The notes under the pieces: generated by a model
The model's input: the letters and a program-made list of their open reading frames with translations, nothing else
What the model was told of the DNA's origin: nothing
Database searches by the model: none
Part shown: positions 19,410 to 32,648 of the stretch, one piece after another
How the letters are laid out: each line of letters starts with the position of its first letter
How positions within the stretch are numbered: position 1 is the stretch's first letter
Position numbers and translations under genes: made by a program
Source: Symsagittifera roscoffensis
Lineage: Eukaryota > Xenacoelomorpha > Acoela > Convolutidae
Assembly: GCF_963678635.1 (NCBI RefSeq)
Contig: NW_026971061.1
Span: 1-64,000, forward strand
Reading direction: 5' to 3'
DNA length: 64,000 nt

Positions 19410-22400
19410 AACCTTTTTTTGTCGAATTGGGTTTTCCGCAGACAAATTTTGTAGAAACAGCACAAAGGATGTTTTAAGGCTCTTTTTGAAAAACTTTGAC
19501 CAAAAATCGTGTTTTTTTTTGGCGCGCGCTCCCTTTCAAAATTTGTATATATTGGTGACGAAGGCTTCTTCCGGAAAATTTTAAGCTCAGTCAACCAAAA
19601 ATAGATATCTCAAAATAATACAAAAGGGGGTTCCTGCTGCGTTAATAGCACAAAAAAATCCGACCACAAAAAATATAAACTTTTTCATGCAATTTTGTTG
19701 TCAGGGGCGGATCTAGGATTTTCTCGAGGGTGGCGGCCTTTTGTGACGAGCTTTTCTTAGGCTGGTCGACCAAATTGATTTTCCGAGCTCTCCTAAAGCA
19801 ATAAAAAGACGCTGTTTTGGCCAAATTTTCTGCGACGCTGGCATATTTTCGAATAATTGGGTTAAAAAAATTGTTTTTGGGCACTTTTTGGAATATTTTG
19901 ACAAAATAAAATGCGTTTTTTTGGCGAGCGCTCCTCCTCAAAATGAATATATGTTGGCGCCAAAGGCGCCTTTAAAAACATTTTAGAGTCGGTCGTCTTA
20001 GTAGAAAGAAGCGAAAGATCATCCATAAGGAGCAACAGAATGAATTAGACAGAAAGAAATTGAAGGATGTGCTTGCTTGTCAGCTGATCAAAAACGTGCA
20101 GCGTGGAGAAGTATAAATAAAAACTGTTCTCTGTGGTTAAATTCATTGCCGCCGTCAGAAGATAGCTTCGACCTTTCAAAGACTGAGTTGAGAGTTGCTT
20201 TGAGTATTCTAAGCTTATTTTGTCGAGTTGGGTTTTCCGCAGCCAAATTTTGTAGAAACAGCACAAAGGATGCTTTCAGGCTCTTTTTGAAAAACTTTGA
20301 CCAAAAATCGTGTTTTTTTTTGGCGCGCGCTCCCTTTCAAAATTTGTATATAATTGTGACGAAGGCTTCTTCCGGAAAATTCTAAGCTCAGTCAACCAAA
20401 AATAGATATCTCAAAATAATACAAAAGGTGGTTCCTGCTGCGTTAATAGCACAAAAAAATCCGACCACAAAAAATATAAACTTTTTTATGCAATTTTGTT
20501 GTCAGGGGCGGATCTAGGATTTTCTCGAGGGTGGCGGCCTTTTGTGACGAGCTTTTCTTAGGTCGACCAAATTGATTTTCCGAGCTCTCCTAAAGCACTA
20601 AAAAGACGCTGTTTTGGGCAAATTTTCTACGACGCTGGCATATTTTTGAATAATTGGGTTAAAAAAATTGTTTTTAGGCACTTTTTGGAATAATTTGACA
20701 AAATAAAATGCGTTTTTTTGGCATGCGCTCCTCCTCAAAATTAATATATGTTGGCGCCAAAGGCGCCTTTAAAAACATTTTAGAGTCGGTCGTCTTAGTG
20801 GAAAGAAGCAAAAGGTCATCCATAAGGAGCAACAGAATGAATTAGACAGAAAGAAATTGAAGGATGTGCTTGCTGTTCTGTCAGCTGATCAAAAACGTGC
20901 AGCGTGGAGAAGTATAAATAAAAACTGTTCTCTGTGGTTAAATTCATTGCCGCCGTCAGAAGATAGCTTTGACCTTTTAAAGACTGAGTTGAGAGTTTCT
21001 TTGAGTATTCTAAGCCTATTTTGTCGAATTGGGTTTTCCGCAATCAAATTTTATAGAAACAGCACAAAGGATGTTTTAAGGCTCTTTTTGAAAAACTTTG
21101 AACAAAAATCGTGTTTTTTCGGCGCGCACTCCCTCTAAAAATTTGTATATATTGGTGACGAAGGCTTTTTCCGGAAAATACTAAGGTCATTCATCCAAAA
21201 ATTGATATCTCACAGTAATTTAAAAGGGAGTTCCTGCTGCGTTAGTAGCACAAAAAATTCCGACCACAAAAATATATTAATTTTTTTTACAATTTTTGTG
21301 GTCAGGGGCTGCTCTAGGGTTTTCTCGAGGGGGACGGCGTTTTTTTTGACGACCTTTTTTTAGGTCGATCAATTTGATTTTCCGAGCTCTGTTAAAGCAT
21401 TAAAAAGACGCTGTTTTGGCCAAATTTTTTGCCCCGCAAGCACATTTTTGAATAAACGGGTAAAAAAAAAACGTTTTTGGGCACTTTTTGGAAAATTTTG
21501 ACAAAATAAAATGCGTTTTTTTGGCGCGCGCTCCTCCTCAAGATTAAAATATGTTGGCGCCAAAGGCGCCTTTAAAAACATTTTAGAGTCGGTCGTCTTA
21601 GTGGAAAGAAGCAAAAGATCATCCATAAGGAGCAACAGAATGAATTAGACAGAAAGAAATTGAAGGATGTGCTTGCTGTTGTGTCAGCTGATCAAAAACG
21701 TGCAGCGTGGAGAAGTATAAATAAAAACTGTTCTCTGTGGTTAAATTCATTGCCGCCGTCAGAAGATAGCTTTGACCTTTCAAAGACTGAGTTGAGAGTT
21801 GCTTTGAGTATTATAAGCCTATTTTATCGAGTTGAGTTTTCCGCAGACAAATTTTGTAGAAACAGCACAAAGGATGTTTTAAGGCTCTTTTTGGAAAACT
21901 TTGACCAAAAATCGTGTTTTTTCGGCGCGCACTCCCTCTCAAAATTTGTATATAATGGTGACGAAGGCTTCCTTAGAAAAGACTAAGCTCAGTCAACCAA
22001 AAATTGGTATCTCACAGTAATTTAAAAGGGGGTTCCTGCTGCGTTAGTAGCACAAAAAATTCCGACCACAAAATGTATTACCTTTTTTATGCAATTTTTG
22101 TGGTCAGGGGCTGCTCTAGGATTTTCTCGGGGGGACGACGTTTTTTTGACGACCTTTTTTTAGGTCGATCAATTTGATTTTCCGAGCTCTGCTAAAGCAT
22201 TAAAAAGACGCTGTTTTGGCCAAATTTTCTGCGCCGCAAGCACATTTTTGAATAAACGGGTAAAAAAAAACCGTTTTTGGGCACTTTTTGGAAAATTTTG
22301 ACAAAATAAAATGCGTTTTTTTGGCGCGCGCTCCTCCTCAAAATTAAAATATGTTGGCGCCAAAGGCGCCTTTTAAAAACATTTTAGAGTCGGTCGTCTT

Positions 22401-23520
22401 AGTGGAAAGAAGCAAAAGATCACCCATAAGGAGCAACAGAATGAATTAGACAGAAAGAAATTGAAAGATGTGCTTGCTGTTGTGTCAGCTGATCAAAAAC
22501 ATGCAGCGTGGAGAAGTATAAATAAAAACTGTTCTCTGTGGTTAAATTCATTGCCGCCGTCAGAAGATAGCTTTGACCTTTCAAAGACTGAGTTGAGAGT
22601 TGCTTTGAGTATTCTAAGCCTATTTTGTCGAGTTGGGTTTTCCGCAGACAAATTTTGTAGAAACAGCACAAAGGATGTTTTAAGGCTCTTTTTGAAAAAC
22701 TTTGACCAAAAATCGTGTTTTTTTGGCGCGCATTCCCTCTCAAAATTTGTATATAATGGTGACGAAGGCTTCTTTAGAAAAGACTAAGCTCAGTCAACTA
22801 AAAATTGGTATCTCACAGTAATTTAAAAGGGGGTTCCTGCTGCGTTAGTAGCACAAAAAATTCCGACCACAAAATGTATTACCTTTTTTATGCAATTTTT
22901 GTGGTCAGGGGCTGCTCTAGGATTTTCTCGGGGGGGACGGCGTTTTTTTTGACGACCTTTTTTAAGGTCGATGAAATTGATTTTCAGAGCTCTCCTAAAG
23001 CACTAAAAGGACGCTGTTTTGGCCAAATTTTCTGCGCCGCATGCACATTTTTGAATAAACGGGTCAAAAAAAGCCGTTTTTGGGCCTTTTTTGGAAAATT
23101 TTGACAAAAAAAAATCGTTTTTCTTTTTGGCGCGCGGTCACCCTCAAAGCTAGTATATATTGGCGCCAAAGGCTCCTTTAGAAAAGTTTTAGAGTCGGTC
23201 GTATTAGTGGAAAGAAGCAAAAGATCATCCATAAGGAGCAACAGAAGGAATTAGACAGAAAGAAAGTGAAGGAAGTGCTTGCTTCTCTGTCAGCTGATCA
23301 GAAACCTGCAGCGTGGAGATGTAAAAATAATAACTATTCTCTGTGGTTTAATTCATTGCCGCTGTCAGAATATAACTTCGACCTTTCAAAGACTGAGTTG
23401 GGAGTTGCTTTGAGTATTATATATAATAAACCTCTATTCAAATCATGCTCCAAGTGTGATGGTTGTCAACAAGAGCTGGACCTACAACACGCTTTCTCTG
23501 GCAAAAAGGCGGCTTAGTGA
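19410..23520. repeat. Array of about five 801-bp monomers (copy 1)
   Basis: Monomers start with a hAT-type terminus, CAGGGGCGGATCTAGG or CAGGGGCTG..., at 19702, 20503, 21303, 22105 and 22906, spacings 800-802 bp. A partial unit at about 19410-19701 comes first. Each full monomer holds about 300 bp of non-autonomous element (including the GGCGCCAAAGGCGCC core), about 190 bp of an RT-associated ORF (starting KDVLAV...SADQK), a second more diverged element-derived segment, and about 110 bp more. The plus-strand ORFs of about 100 codons (20077, 20857, 21660, 22461) are chimeras: the first half is real transposon protein, the second half is translated element DNA. The last monomer instead continues into the original ORF. 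Confidence 0.85.
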
Positions 23521-23883
23521 TAAAATGCCATAACAATTTTCGGCGTTCAATAAGATATCTTGCTTACATGCTCTGGAAAGACCTGAAAGGGGAGCCCATT
23601 AGCAAAAACGCAGATGGCGAAGTGGTACCCCAAATATTTGTTGCACAGACATTGACGCTCCTTCTCGCCTAAATTGTAACCCGATGGGTAGTTTGAATTC
23701 TGCTGAGGAAGAAAAAAGTATGTACCAGCTTGCGAAGATCGGCATATTTCATTTACCCCACTAGTGACTTCTGTGGATGGAGTCTTTGCACCCGATCTCA
23801 CTTTCTTTATGAAGCAAATTGCATATGGGTTGAGAGCAAAATCTGACCAAACCTACAGCCAGGTTGTGTTGGTTTCGTTGTAG
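23236..23883 (+). pseudogene. Decayed RT-associated transposon ORF (C-terminal part), copy 1
   Basis: The reading starts near ELDRKKVKEVLASLSADQKPAAW, then SLWFNSLPLSEYNFDLSKTELGVALSIIYN, a Cys cluster (CSKCDGC), QHAF, a frame change, then KKGGLVIKCHNNFRRSIRYLA...GEPIS, and after two more breaks VDGVFAPDLTFFMKQIAYGLRAKSDQTYSQVV to TAG at 23881. The order W-LNSLPL...FDLSKTE...C-x2-C...HA-F...GGLV-x3-HN-x2-R is one I know from uncharacterised ORFs linked to reverse transcriptases in many invertebrate genomes; the exact element class was not settled. The upstream monomers carry only the first part of this ORF, cut after ALSI. Confidence 0.6.
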
Positions 23884-25865
23884 AATTTTATTTTGCCATC
23901 CCAAGAGCATTCAACATATGCATTAGAGATACACGGATTAAATAGAGGTCGCTAGGACTAGAAGATGGCAGCACCATCGGTATGGTAGTTTAGTATTTGG
24001 AGCCACACAGAGATATGAAAAAAATTATTCGCCTTTCATTATGCCCGACTCTGTCATTAAACATTTTGCAGGACATACATATCTGACGAAGTTGATCAAA
24101 TGATATAGATTTCTACATATATGAAAGGCTTTGAATGATATACATTGATTGAATTTGCAATTTAGGTTTCGAAAAAATGGTACTTTAGGCGTATTTTTGA
24201 TTGACTACAAAAGTTGGCATTGTTCAATATTGAGAAAAAATTTTGGCTCAAACTAAACTGCAATGAATTAAGTTTGCTCATTTTTATAATAAAAACTGTC
24301 TTCATTGTTTGTCTTAGTAAAATTTTTCTTTATTTTGTTTAAATAAACTGCATAACCACTGTAGCATACGAGAAAATTTAAGAATTAACGCTTTTGCAGC
24401 AATTCGGTTTTAAATACGACGAAATGCGATTATGAAATTATGTAGATACATCGGTTTAGCTTTGGAAGAGCAGTTTGTATAAAAAAAACTTTTATTAACT
24501 GCATTATTTGATGATTTTAAATTGTTTTGCGCTAAGTAATTGAATTCTTTGTGACTGATTCATGCAAAAATTCTGAACCTTGAGAATCGGTATTGATACG
24601 AAAACATTTTTTTTACATGGACAAGCAGAATTTTAATGACAGATTTTTTTGACTGTTAGCCGACCCCTTCTGAGACAACATACATTAATTAAAGAAACTA
24701 AACTCAAGAACAACTCTTTTGCGTTTTGACCGCCTTACCAATACTGGCGACTAAAGGGTGTTTTTTTCTGAAGTTATCAAAACACGATTGTGAATACGAT
24801 TTGAATATGATGGGACTTACCATGCAGCTCTGCATAAATAATTAAAATCCAAAGCGGAATTAATTTTGATGGGTCGTTCAGATTTGTGCCCTTAATTTTG
24901 AAAGTCTTCGCAAATAGACCAAGGAGGACAAGAATAGCTGTTTCCGAATTTCAAAAATATAAGTATCACTAATTTTTTTTACAGCAAACGACTTAAAAAC
25001 TTTTGTTTTGTCGCTTTGGAACGTCGCAATTTTGAAAGTTTTTTGATACAAAAAAAGTATATAAGTTTAAAAGCACATAACTTCTGCTTCGCACATCTTA
25101 TCATCTGGTTTTGGCTCAAGTTTTACTGTAAAAGCTCAGAGCAGATTTTTGCTTTTGGAATTGAACAACGTATTTTTTGACCATTTCATTTAAAGAAAAG
25201 GGAAAGCATAATCAACAGACAATTGGATAAAAGTTTTTCGATTGGAGAAGACAGTTGGTGATGACAGTTTTTCGGTAAAATTTGATTAAGCAAAAGCAGC
25301 CAAAAACTCCTCGCTTCTGAGAAATTTTTTGACGCTAACTTTGCGAATTAAATTGCACTATAATAATTTAAATAAAATCTAAGCCACTTTTCTTCGGATA
25401 TTTTTTGCCTAACTTCAACCTAATTTACAAAATGCGATTGAAGTTTCCATTTTAAAAGTTTTGACTGGATAATTTAAATCAGCATGTAAAACTAGAAGCA
25501 TTCATAAATGCAATACTATCTATGAATGCACTTCTGTAAAATAGTAGGGCAATTTAAGGCTCTTCCAGAAAAAAAAAACGAAAAAAATTATCACGACCTA
25601 TATAAGAATCTTAACTACGTTCATTGCCGACTCTTAAAAATATATGTTTTTCTTATCGCTTTTGCAATAATTGATTGTTTTCGTATGTGTTTTTTTAACA
25701 ACCTGTGCTGAGATTTGCAGTTTTGTTACGTTTGTTTTGTGCAGTTGAACTTTGATTTTTGTTTTGACCCCCTAAAAGTCTTTTGACCCCTCGCCAGTTG
25801 AACTTTGACCCCTAAAAGCCTTCCGCTTTGGTTCGATTCATCTTTAGCTTGCCTTTAACTCGGCA
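23884..25865. other. Non-coding tail of the duplicated block, copy 1
   Basis: AT-rich sequence with only short chance ORFs (for example 61 codons at 25526). A small direct repeat of CCCCTAAAAG/CCCTCGCCAGTTGAACTTTGA phrases occurs near 25767-25820. Nothing else is recognisable. Confidence 0.45.
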
Positions 25866-25877
25866 AAATTTTGTTGT

Positions 25878-28800
25878 CAGGGGCGGATCTAGGATTTTCT
25901 CGAGGGTGGCGGCCTTTTGTGACGAGCTTTTCTTAGGCTGGTCGACCAAATTGATTTTCCGAGCTCTCCTAAAGCAATAAAAAGACGCTGTTTTGGCCAA
26001 ATTTTCTGCGACGCTGGCATATTTTCGAATAATTGGGTTAAAAAAATTGTTTTTGGGCACTTTTTGGAATATTTTGACAAAATAAAATGCGTTTTTTTGG
26101 CGAGCGCTCCTCCTCAAAATGAATATATGTTGGCGCCAAAGGCGCCTTTAAAAACATTTTAGAGTCGGTCGTCTTAGTAGAAAGAAGCGAAAGATCATCC
26201 ATAAGGAGCAACAGAATGAATTAGACAGAAAGAAATTGAAGGATGTGCTTGCTTGTCAGCTGATCAAAAACGTGCAGCGTGGAGAAGTATAAATAAAAAC
26301 TGTTCTCTGTGGTTAAATTCATTGCCGCCGTCAGAAGATAGCTTCGACCTTTCAAAGACTGAGTTGAGAGTTGCTTTGAGTATTCTAAGCTTATTTTGTC
26401 GAGTTGGATTTTCCGCAGCCAAATTTTGTAGAAACAGCACAAAGGATGCTTTAAGGCTCTTTTTGAAAAACTTTGACCAAAAATCGTGTTTTTTTTTGGC
26501 GCGCGCTCCCTTTCAAAATTTGTATATAATTGTGACGAAGGCTTCTTCCGGAAAATTCTAAGCTCAGTCAACCAAAAATAGATATCTCAAAATAATACAA
26601 AAGGTGGTTCCTGCTGCGTTAATAGCACAAAAAAATCCGACCACAAAAAATATAAACTTTTTTATGCAATTTTGTTGTCAGGGGCGGATCTAGGATTTTC
26701 TCGAGGGTGGCGGCCTTTTGTGACGAGCTTTTCTTAGGTCGACCAAATTGATTTTCCGAGCTCTCCTAAAGCACTAAAAAGACGCTGTTTTGGGCAAATT
26801 TTCTACGACGCTGGCATATTTTTGAATAATTGGGTTAAAAAAATTGTTTTTAGGCACTTTTTGGAAAAATTTGACAAAATAAAATGCGTTTTTTTGGCAT
26901 GCGCTCCTCCTCAAAATTAATATATGTTGGCGCCAAAGGCGCCTTTAAAAACATTTTAGAGTCGGTCGTCTTAGTGGAAAGAAGCAAAAGGTCATCCATA
27001 AGGAGCAACAGAATGAATTAGACAGAAAGAAATTGAAGGATGTGCTTGCTGTTCTGTCAGCTGATCAAAAACGTGCAGCGTGGAGAAGTATAAATAAAAA
27101 CTGTTCTCTGTGGTTAAATTCATTGCCGCCGTCAGAAGATAGCTTTGACCTTTTAAAGACTGAGTTGAGAGTTTCTTTGAGTATTCTAAGCCTATTTTGT
27201 CGAATTGGGTTTTCCGCAATCAAATTTTATAGAAACAGCACAAAGGATGTTTTAAGGCTCTTTTTGAAAAACTTTGAACAAAAATCGTGTTTTTTCGGCG
27301 CGCACTCCCTCTAAAAATTTGTATATATTGGTGACGAAGGCTTTTTCCGGAAAATACTAAGGTCATTCATCCAAAAATTGATATCTCACAGTAATTTAAA
27401 AGGGAGTTCCTGCTGCGTTAGTAGCACAAAAAATTCCGACCACAAAAATATATTAATTTTTTTTACAATTTTTGTGGTCAGGGGCTGCTCTAGGGTTTTC
27501 TCGAGGGGGACGGCGTTTTTTTGACGACCTTTTTTTAGGTCGATCAATTTGATTTTCCGAGCTCTGTTAAAGCATTAAAAAGACGCTGTTTTGGCCAAAT
27601 TTTTTGCCCCGCAAGCACATTTTTGAATAAACGGGTAAAAAAAAAACGTTTTTGGGCACTTTTTGGAAAATTTTGACAAAATAAAATGCGTTTTTTTGGC
27701 GCGCGCTCCTCCTCAAGATTAAAATATGTTGGCGCCAAAGGCGCCTTTAAAAACATTTTAGAGTCGGTCGTCTTAGTGGAAAGAAGCAAAAGATCATCCA
27801 TAAGGAGCAACAGAATGAATTAGACAGAAAGAAATTGAAGGATGTGCTTGCTGTTGTGTCAGCTGATCAAAAACGTGCAGCGTGGAGAAGTATAAATAAA
27901 AACTGTTCTCTGTGGTTAAATTCATTGCCGCCGTCAGAAGATAGCTTTGACCTTTCAAAGACTGAGTTGAGAGTTGCTTTGAGTATTATAAGCCTATTTT
28001 ATCGAGTTGGGTTTTCCGCAGACAAATTTTGTAGAAACAGCACAAAGGATGTTTTAAGGCTATTTTTGGAAAACTTTGACCAAAAATCGTGTTTTTTCGG
28101 CGCGCACTCCCTCTCAAAATTTGTATATAATGGTGACGAAGGCTTCCTTAGAAAAGACTAAGCTCAGTCAACCAAAAATTGGTATCTCACAGTAATTTAA
28201 AAGTGGGTTCCTGCTGCGTTAGTAGCACAAAAAATTCCGACCACAAAATGTATTACCTTTTTTATGCAATTTTTGTGGTCAGGGGCTGCTCTAGGATTTT
28301 CTCGGGGGGACGGCGTTTTTTTGACGACCTTTTTTTAGGTCGATCAATTTGATTTTCCGAGCTCTGCTAAAGCATTAAAAAGACGCTGTTTTGGCCAAAT
28401 TTTCTGCGCCGCAAACACTTTTTTGAATAAACGGGTAAAAAAAACCGTTTTTGGGCACTTTTTGGAAAACTTTGACAAAATAAAATGCGTTTTTTTGGCG
28501 CGCGCTCCTCCTCAAAACTAAAATATGTTGGCGCCAAAGGCGCCTTTAAAAACATTTTAGAGTCGGTCGTCTTAGTGGAAAGAAGCAAAAGATCATCCAT
28601 AAGGAGCAACATAATGAATTAGACAGAAAGAAATTGAAAGATGTGCTTGCTGTTGTGTCAGCTGATCAAAAACGTGCAGCGTGGAGAAGTATAAATAAAA
28701 ACTGTTCTCTGTGGTTAAATTCATTGCCGCCGTCAGAAGATAGCTTTGACCTTTCAAAGACTGAGTTGAGAGTTGCTTTGACTATTATAAGCCTATTTTA

Positions 28801-29693
28801 TCGAGTTGGGTTTTCCGCAGACAAATTTTGTAGAAACAGCACAAAGGATGTTTTAAGGCTCTTTTTGAAAAACTTTGACCAAAAATCGTGTTTTTTTGGC
28901 GCGCATTCCCTCTCAAAATTTGTATATAATGGTGACGAAGGCTTCCTTAGAAAAGACTAAGCTCAGTCAACTAAAAATTGGTATCTCACAGTAATTTAAA
29001 AGGGGGTTCCTGCTGCGTTAGTAGCACAAAAAATTCCGACCACAAAATGTATTACCTTTTTTATGCAATTTTTGTGGTCAGGGGCTGCTCTAGGATTTTC
29101 TCGGGGGGGACGGCGTTTTTTTGACGACCTTTTTTAAGGTCGATGAAATTGATTTTCTGAGCTCTCCTAAAGCACTAAAAGGACGCTGTTTTGGCCAAAT
29201 TTTCTGCGCCGCATGCACATTTTTGAATAAACGGGTCAAAAAAAGCCGTTTTTGGGCACTTTTTGGAAAATTTTGACAAAAAAAAAATCGTTATTCTTTT
29301 TGGCGCGCGGTCACCCTCAAAGCTAGTATATATTGGCGCCAAAGGCTCCTTTAGAAAAGTTTTAGAGTCGGTCGTATTAGTGGAAAGAAGCAAAAGATCA
29401 TCCATAAGGAGCAACAGAAGGAATTAGACAGAAAGAAAGTGAAGGAAGTGCTTGCTGCTCTGTCAGCTGATCAGAAACCTGCAGCGTGGAGATGTAAAAA
29501 TAATAACTATTCTCTGTGGTTTAATTCATTGCCGCTGTCAGAATATAACTTCGACCTTTCAAAGACTGAGTTGGGAGTTGCTTTGAGTATTATATATAAT
29601 AAACCTCTATTCAAATCATGCTCCAAGTGTGATGGTTGTCAACAAGAGCTGGACCTACAACACGCTTTCTCTGGCAAAAAGGCGGCTTAGTGA
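25878..29693. repeat. Array of 801-bp monomers (copy 2)
   Basis: Same structure as copy 1. Chimeric ORFs begin at 26253, 27033, 27835 and 28634, with the longer parental fragment at 29439. Changes from copy 1 are few (for example one base in the first monomer near 26407). Monomers differ from each other far more than the two array copies do, so the array formed before the 6.17-kb duplication. Confidence 0.85.
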
Positions 29694-30056
29694 CAAAATG
29701 CCATAACAATTTTCGGCGTTCAATAAGATATCTTGCTTACATGCTCTGGAAAGACCTGAAAGGGGAGCCCATTAGCAAAAACGCAGATGGCGAAGTGGTA
29801 CCCCAAATATTTGTTGCACAGACATTGACGCTCCTTCTCGCCTAAATTGTAACCCGATGGGTAGTTTGAATTCTGCTGAGGAAGAAAAAAGTATGTACCA
29901 GCTTGCGAAGATCGGCATATTTCATTTACCCCACTAGTGACTTCTGTGGATGGAGTCTTTGCACCCGATCTCACTTTCTTTATGAAGCAAATTGCATATG
30001 GGTTGAGAGCAAAATCTGACCAAACCTACAGCCAGGTTGTGTTGGTTTCGTTGTAG
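29409..30056 (+). pseudogene. Decayed RT-associated transposon ORF, copy 2
   Basis: Counterpart of 23236-23883 with the same frame break before the GGLV motif and the same stop. One visible residue change (SLSADQK to ALSADQK) lies near its start. Because the defects are shared, the ORF was already dead when the block duplicated. Confidence 0.6.
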
Positions 30057-32040
30057 AATTTTATTTTGCCATCCCAAGAGCATTCAACATATGCATTAGA
30101 GATACACGGATTAAATAGAGGTCGCTAGGACTAGAAGATGGCAGCACCATCGGTATGGTAGTTTAGTATTTGGAGCCACACAGAGATATGAAAAAAATTA
30201 TTCGCCTTTCATTATGCCCGACTCTGTCATTAAACATTTTGCAGGACATACATATCTGACGAAGTTGATCAAATGATATAGATTTCTACATATATGAAAG
30301 GCTTTGAATGATATACATTGATTGAATTTGCAATTTAGGTTTCGAAAAAATGGTACTTTAGGCGTATTTTTGATTGACTACAAAAGTTGGCATTGTTCAA
30401 AATTGAGAAAAAATTTTGGCTCAAACTAAACTGCAATGAATTAAGTTTGCTCATTTTTATAATAAAAACTGTCTTCATTGTTTGTCTTAGTAAAATTTTT
30501 CTTTATTTTGTTTAAATAAACTGCATAACCACTGTAGCATACGAGAAAATTTAAGAATTAACGCTTTTGCAGCCATTCGGTTTTAAATACGACGAAATGC
30601 GATTAGGAAATTATGTAGATACATCGGTTTAGCTTTGGAAGAGCAGTTTGTATAAAAAAAAACTTTTATTAACTGCATTATTTGATGATTTTAAATTGTT
30701 TTGCGCTAAGTAATTGAATTCTTTGTGACTGATTCATGCAAAAATTCTGAACCTTGAGAATCGGTATTGATACGAAAACATTTTTTTTACATGGGCAAGC
30801 AGAATTTTAATGACAGATTTTTTTGACTGTTAGCCGACCCCTTCTGAGACAACATACATTAATTAAAGAAACTAAACTCAAGGACAACTCTTTTGCGTTT
30901 TGACCGCCTTACCAATACTGGCGACTAAAGGGTGTTTTTTTCTGAAGTTATCAAAACACGATTGTGAATACGATTTGAATATGATGGGACTTACCATGCA
31001 GCTCTGCATAAATAATTAAAATCCAAAGCGGAATTAATTTTGATGGGTCGTTCAGATTTGCGCCCTTAATTTTGAAAGTCTTCGCAAATAGACCAAGGAG
31101 GACAAGAATAGCTGTTTCCGAATTTCAAAAATATAAGTATCACTAATTTTTTTTACAGCAAACGACTTAAAAACTTTTGTTTTGTCGCTTTGGAACGTCG
31201 CAATTTTGAAAGTTTTTTGATACAAAAAAAGTATATAAGTTTAAAAGCACATAACTTCTGCTTCGCACATCTTATCATCTGGTTTTGGCTCAAGTTTTAC
31301 TGTAAAAGCTCAGAGCAGATTTTTGCTTTTGGAATTGAACAACGCATTTTTTGACAAATTCATTTAAAGAAAAGGGAAAGCATAATCAACAGACAATTGG
31401 ATAAAAGTTTTTCGATTGGAGAAGACAGTTGGTGATGACAGTTTTTCGGTAAAATTTGATTAAGCAAAAGCAGCCAAAAACTCCTCGCTTCTGAGAAATT
31501 TTTTGACGCTAACTTTGCGAATTAAATTGCACTATAATAATTTAAATAAAATCTAAGCCACTTTTCTTCGGATATTTTTTGCCTAACTTCAACCTAATTT
31601 ACAAAATGTGATTGAAGTTTCCATTTTAAAAGTTTTGCCTGGATAATTTAAATCAGCATGTAAAACTAGAAGCATTCATAAATGCAATACTATCTATGAA
31701 TGCACTTCTGTAAAATAGTAGGGCAATTTAAGGCTCTTCCAGAAAAAAAAAACGAAAAAAATTATCACGACCTATATAAGAATCTTAACTACGTTCATTG
31801 CCGACTCTTAAAAATATATGTTTTTCTTATCGCTTTTGCAATAATTGATTGTTTTCGTATGTGTTTTTTTAACAACCTGTGCTGAGATTTGCAGTTTTGT
31901 TACGTTTGTTTTGTGCAGTTGAACTTTGATTTTTGTTTTGACCCCCTAAAAGTCTTTTGACCCCTCGCCAGTTGAACTTTGACCCCTAAAAGCCTTCCGC
32001 TTTGGTTCGATTCATCTTTAGCTTGCCTTTAACTCGGCAA
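30057..32040. other. Non-coding tail of the duplicated block, copy 2
   Basis: Matches 23884-25865 with a few substitutions and length changes in A runs. Nothing coding is seen. After 32040 the sequence becomes unique again up to the MITE at 32272. Confidence 0.45.
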
Positions 32041-32271
32041 AAAACTCACGAATATAATTTTCTTTATCTTCGCCAATCAATTTGAACAATGCTTCTATTT
32101 AGATTTTGATGTGACGCAATGCTTGTCTAGTCTCAATATCGTTTCACTCACGAAATAATGCAATCAAACTTTTGAAATGATCTCTCTTATTTCCATAATC
32201 ACATAAGGGCAGATTTAAAGCATCAACTCTAACTTAAAATTTTAATAACCAATTTTTTTAAATGATTTAAT

Positions 32272-32617
32272 CAGGGGCGGATTTAGGGAGGGGGGGGCGT
32301 ACGCCTCCCCCTTAGGGATTCGACCCCTTGCGGACCCAATGGGTCCCCCCTTTGGTACTTTTTAAGAAATCCATTTTAGGCCGACCGACCCTAAAACTTT
32401 TCTAAAGGCGCCTTTGGCGCCAATATATACTAACTTTTAGGGGAAGCGCGCGCCAAAAAAACGCGATTTTTTGTCAAAATTTTCCAAGAAGTGCCAAAAA
32501 ACGGAAATTTGGCCGAAACAGCGTCTTTTTAGTGCGTTAGGAGAGCTCGGAAAATCAATTTGGTCGACCTAAAAAAAAGGTCGTCAAAATTTTGGAAAAT
32601 TTTTTGAAAATCTGCAA

Positions 32618-32648
<31 letters not shown>

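Larger units (their letters stand above)
19690..25865. repeat. Tandem segmental duplication, copy 1 (6.17 kb)
   Basis: This block is repeated almost unchanged at 25866-32040. Offsets between matching points are 6173-6176 bp along the whole length, with only scattered base changes. It contains the 801-bp array and a 2.3-kb non-coding tail. The left edge lies within a dozen bases of the CAGGGGCGGA terminus at 19702, so the breakpoint sits at an element end. Confidence 0.85.
25866..32040. repeat. Tandem segmental duplication, copy 2 (6.17 kb)
   Basis: Near-identical direct repeat of 19690-25865. It contains monomer starts at about 25878 and then every 800 bp, and the same non-coding tail to about 32040, after which the sequence diverges. 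The join falls at GCAAAATTTTGTTGTCAGGGGC, beside a hAT-type terminus. A recent unequal exchange explains it, as would an assembly duplication. Confidence 0.85.

Noticed and set aside
19642..19941. Minus-strand ORFs starting MRRSARQKNAF in each array monomer
   Set aside because: They are translations of MITE DNA with no protein-like conservation; the same MITE carries no open frame at 32272-32665.
19410..29693. Regular repeat spacing considered as a CRISPR-like or gene array
   Set aside because: The 801-bp units contain MITE ends and a dead ORF fragment; there are no short repeats with unique spacers.
32618..32641. Run of about 24 C as a functional motif
   Set aside because: It is inside a MITE whose other copies have shorter G/C runs at the same place; probably slippage or unreliable length.
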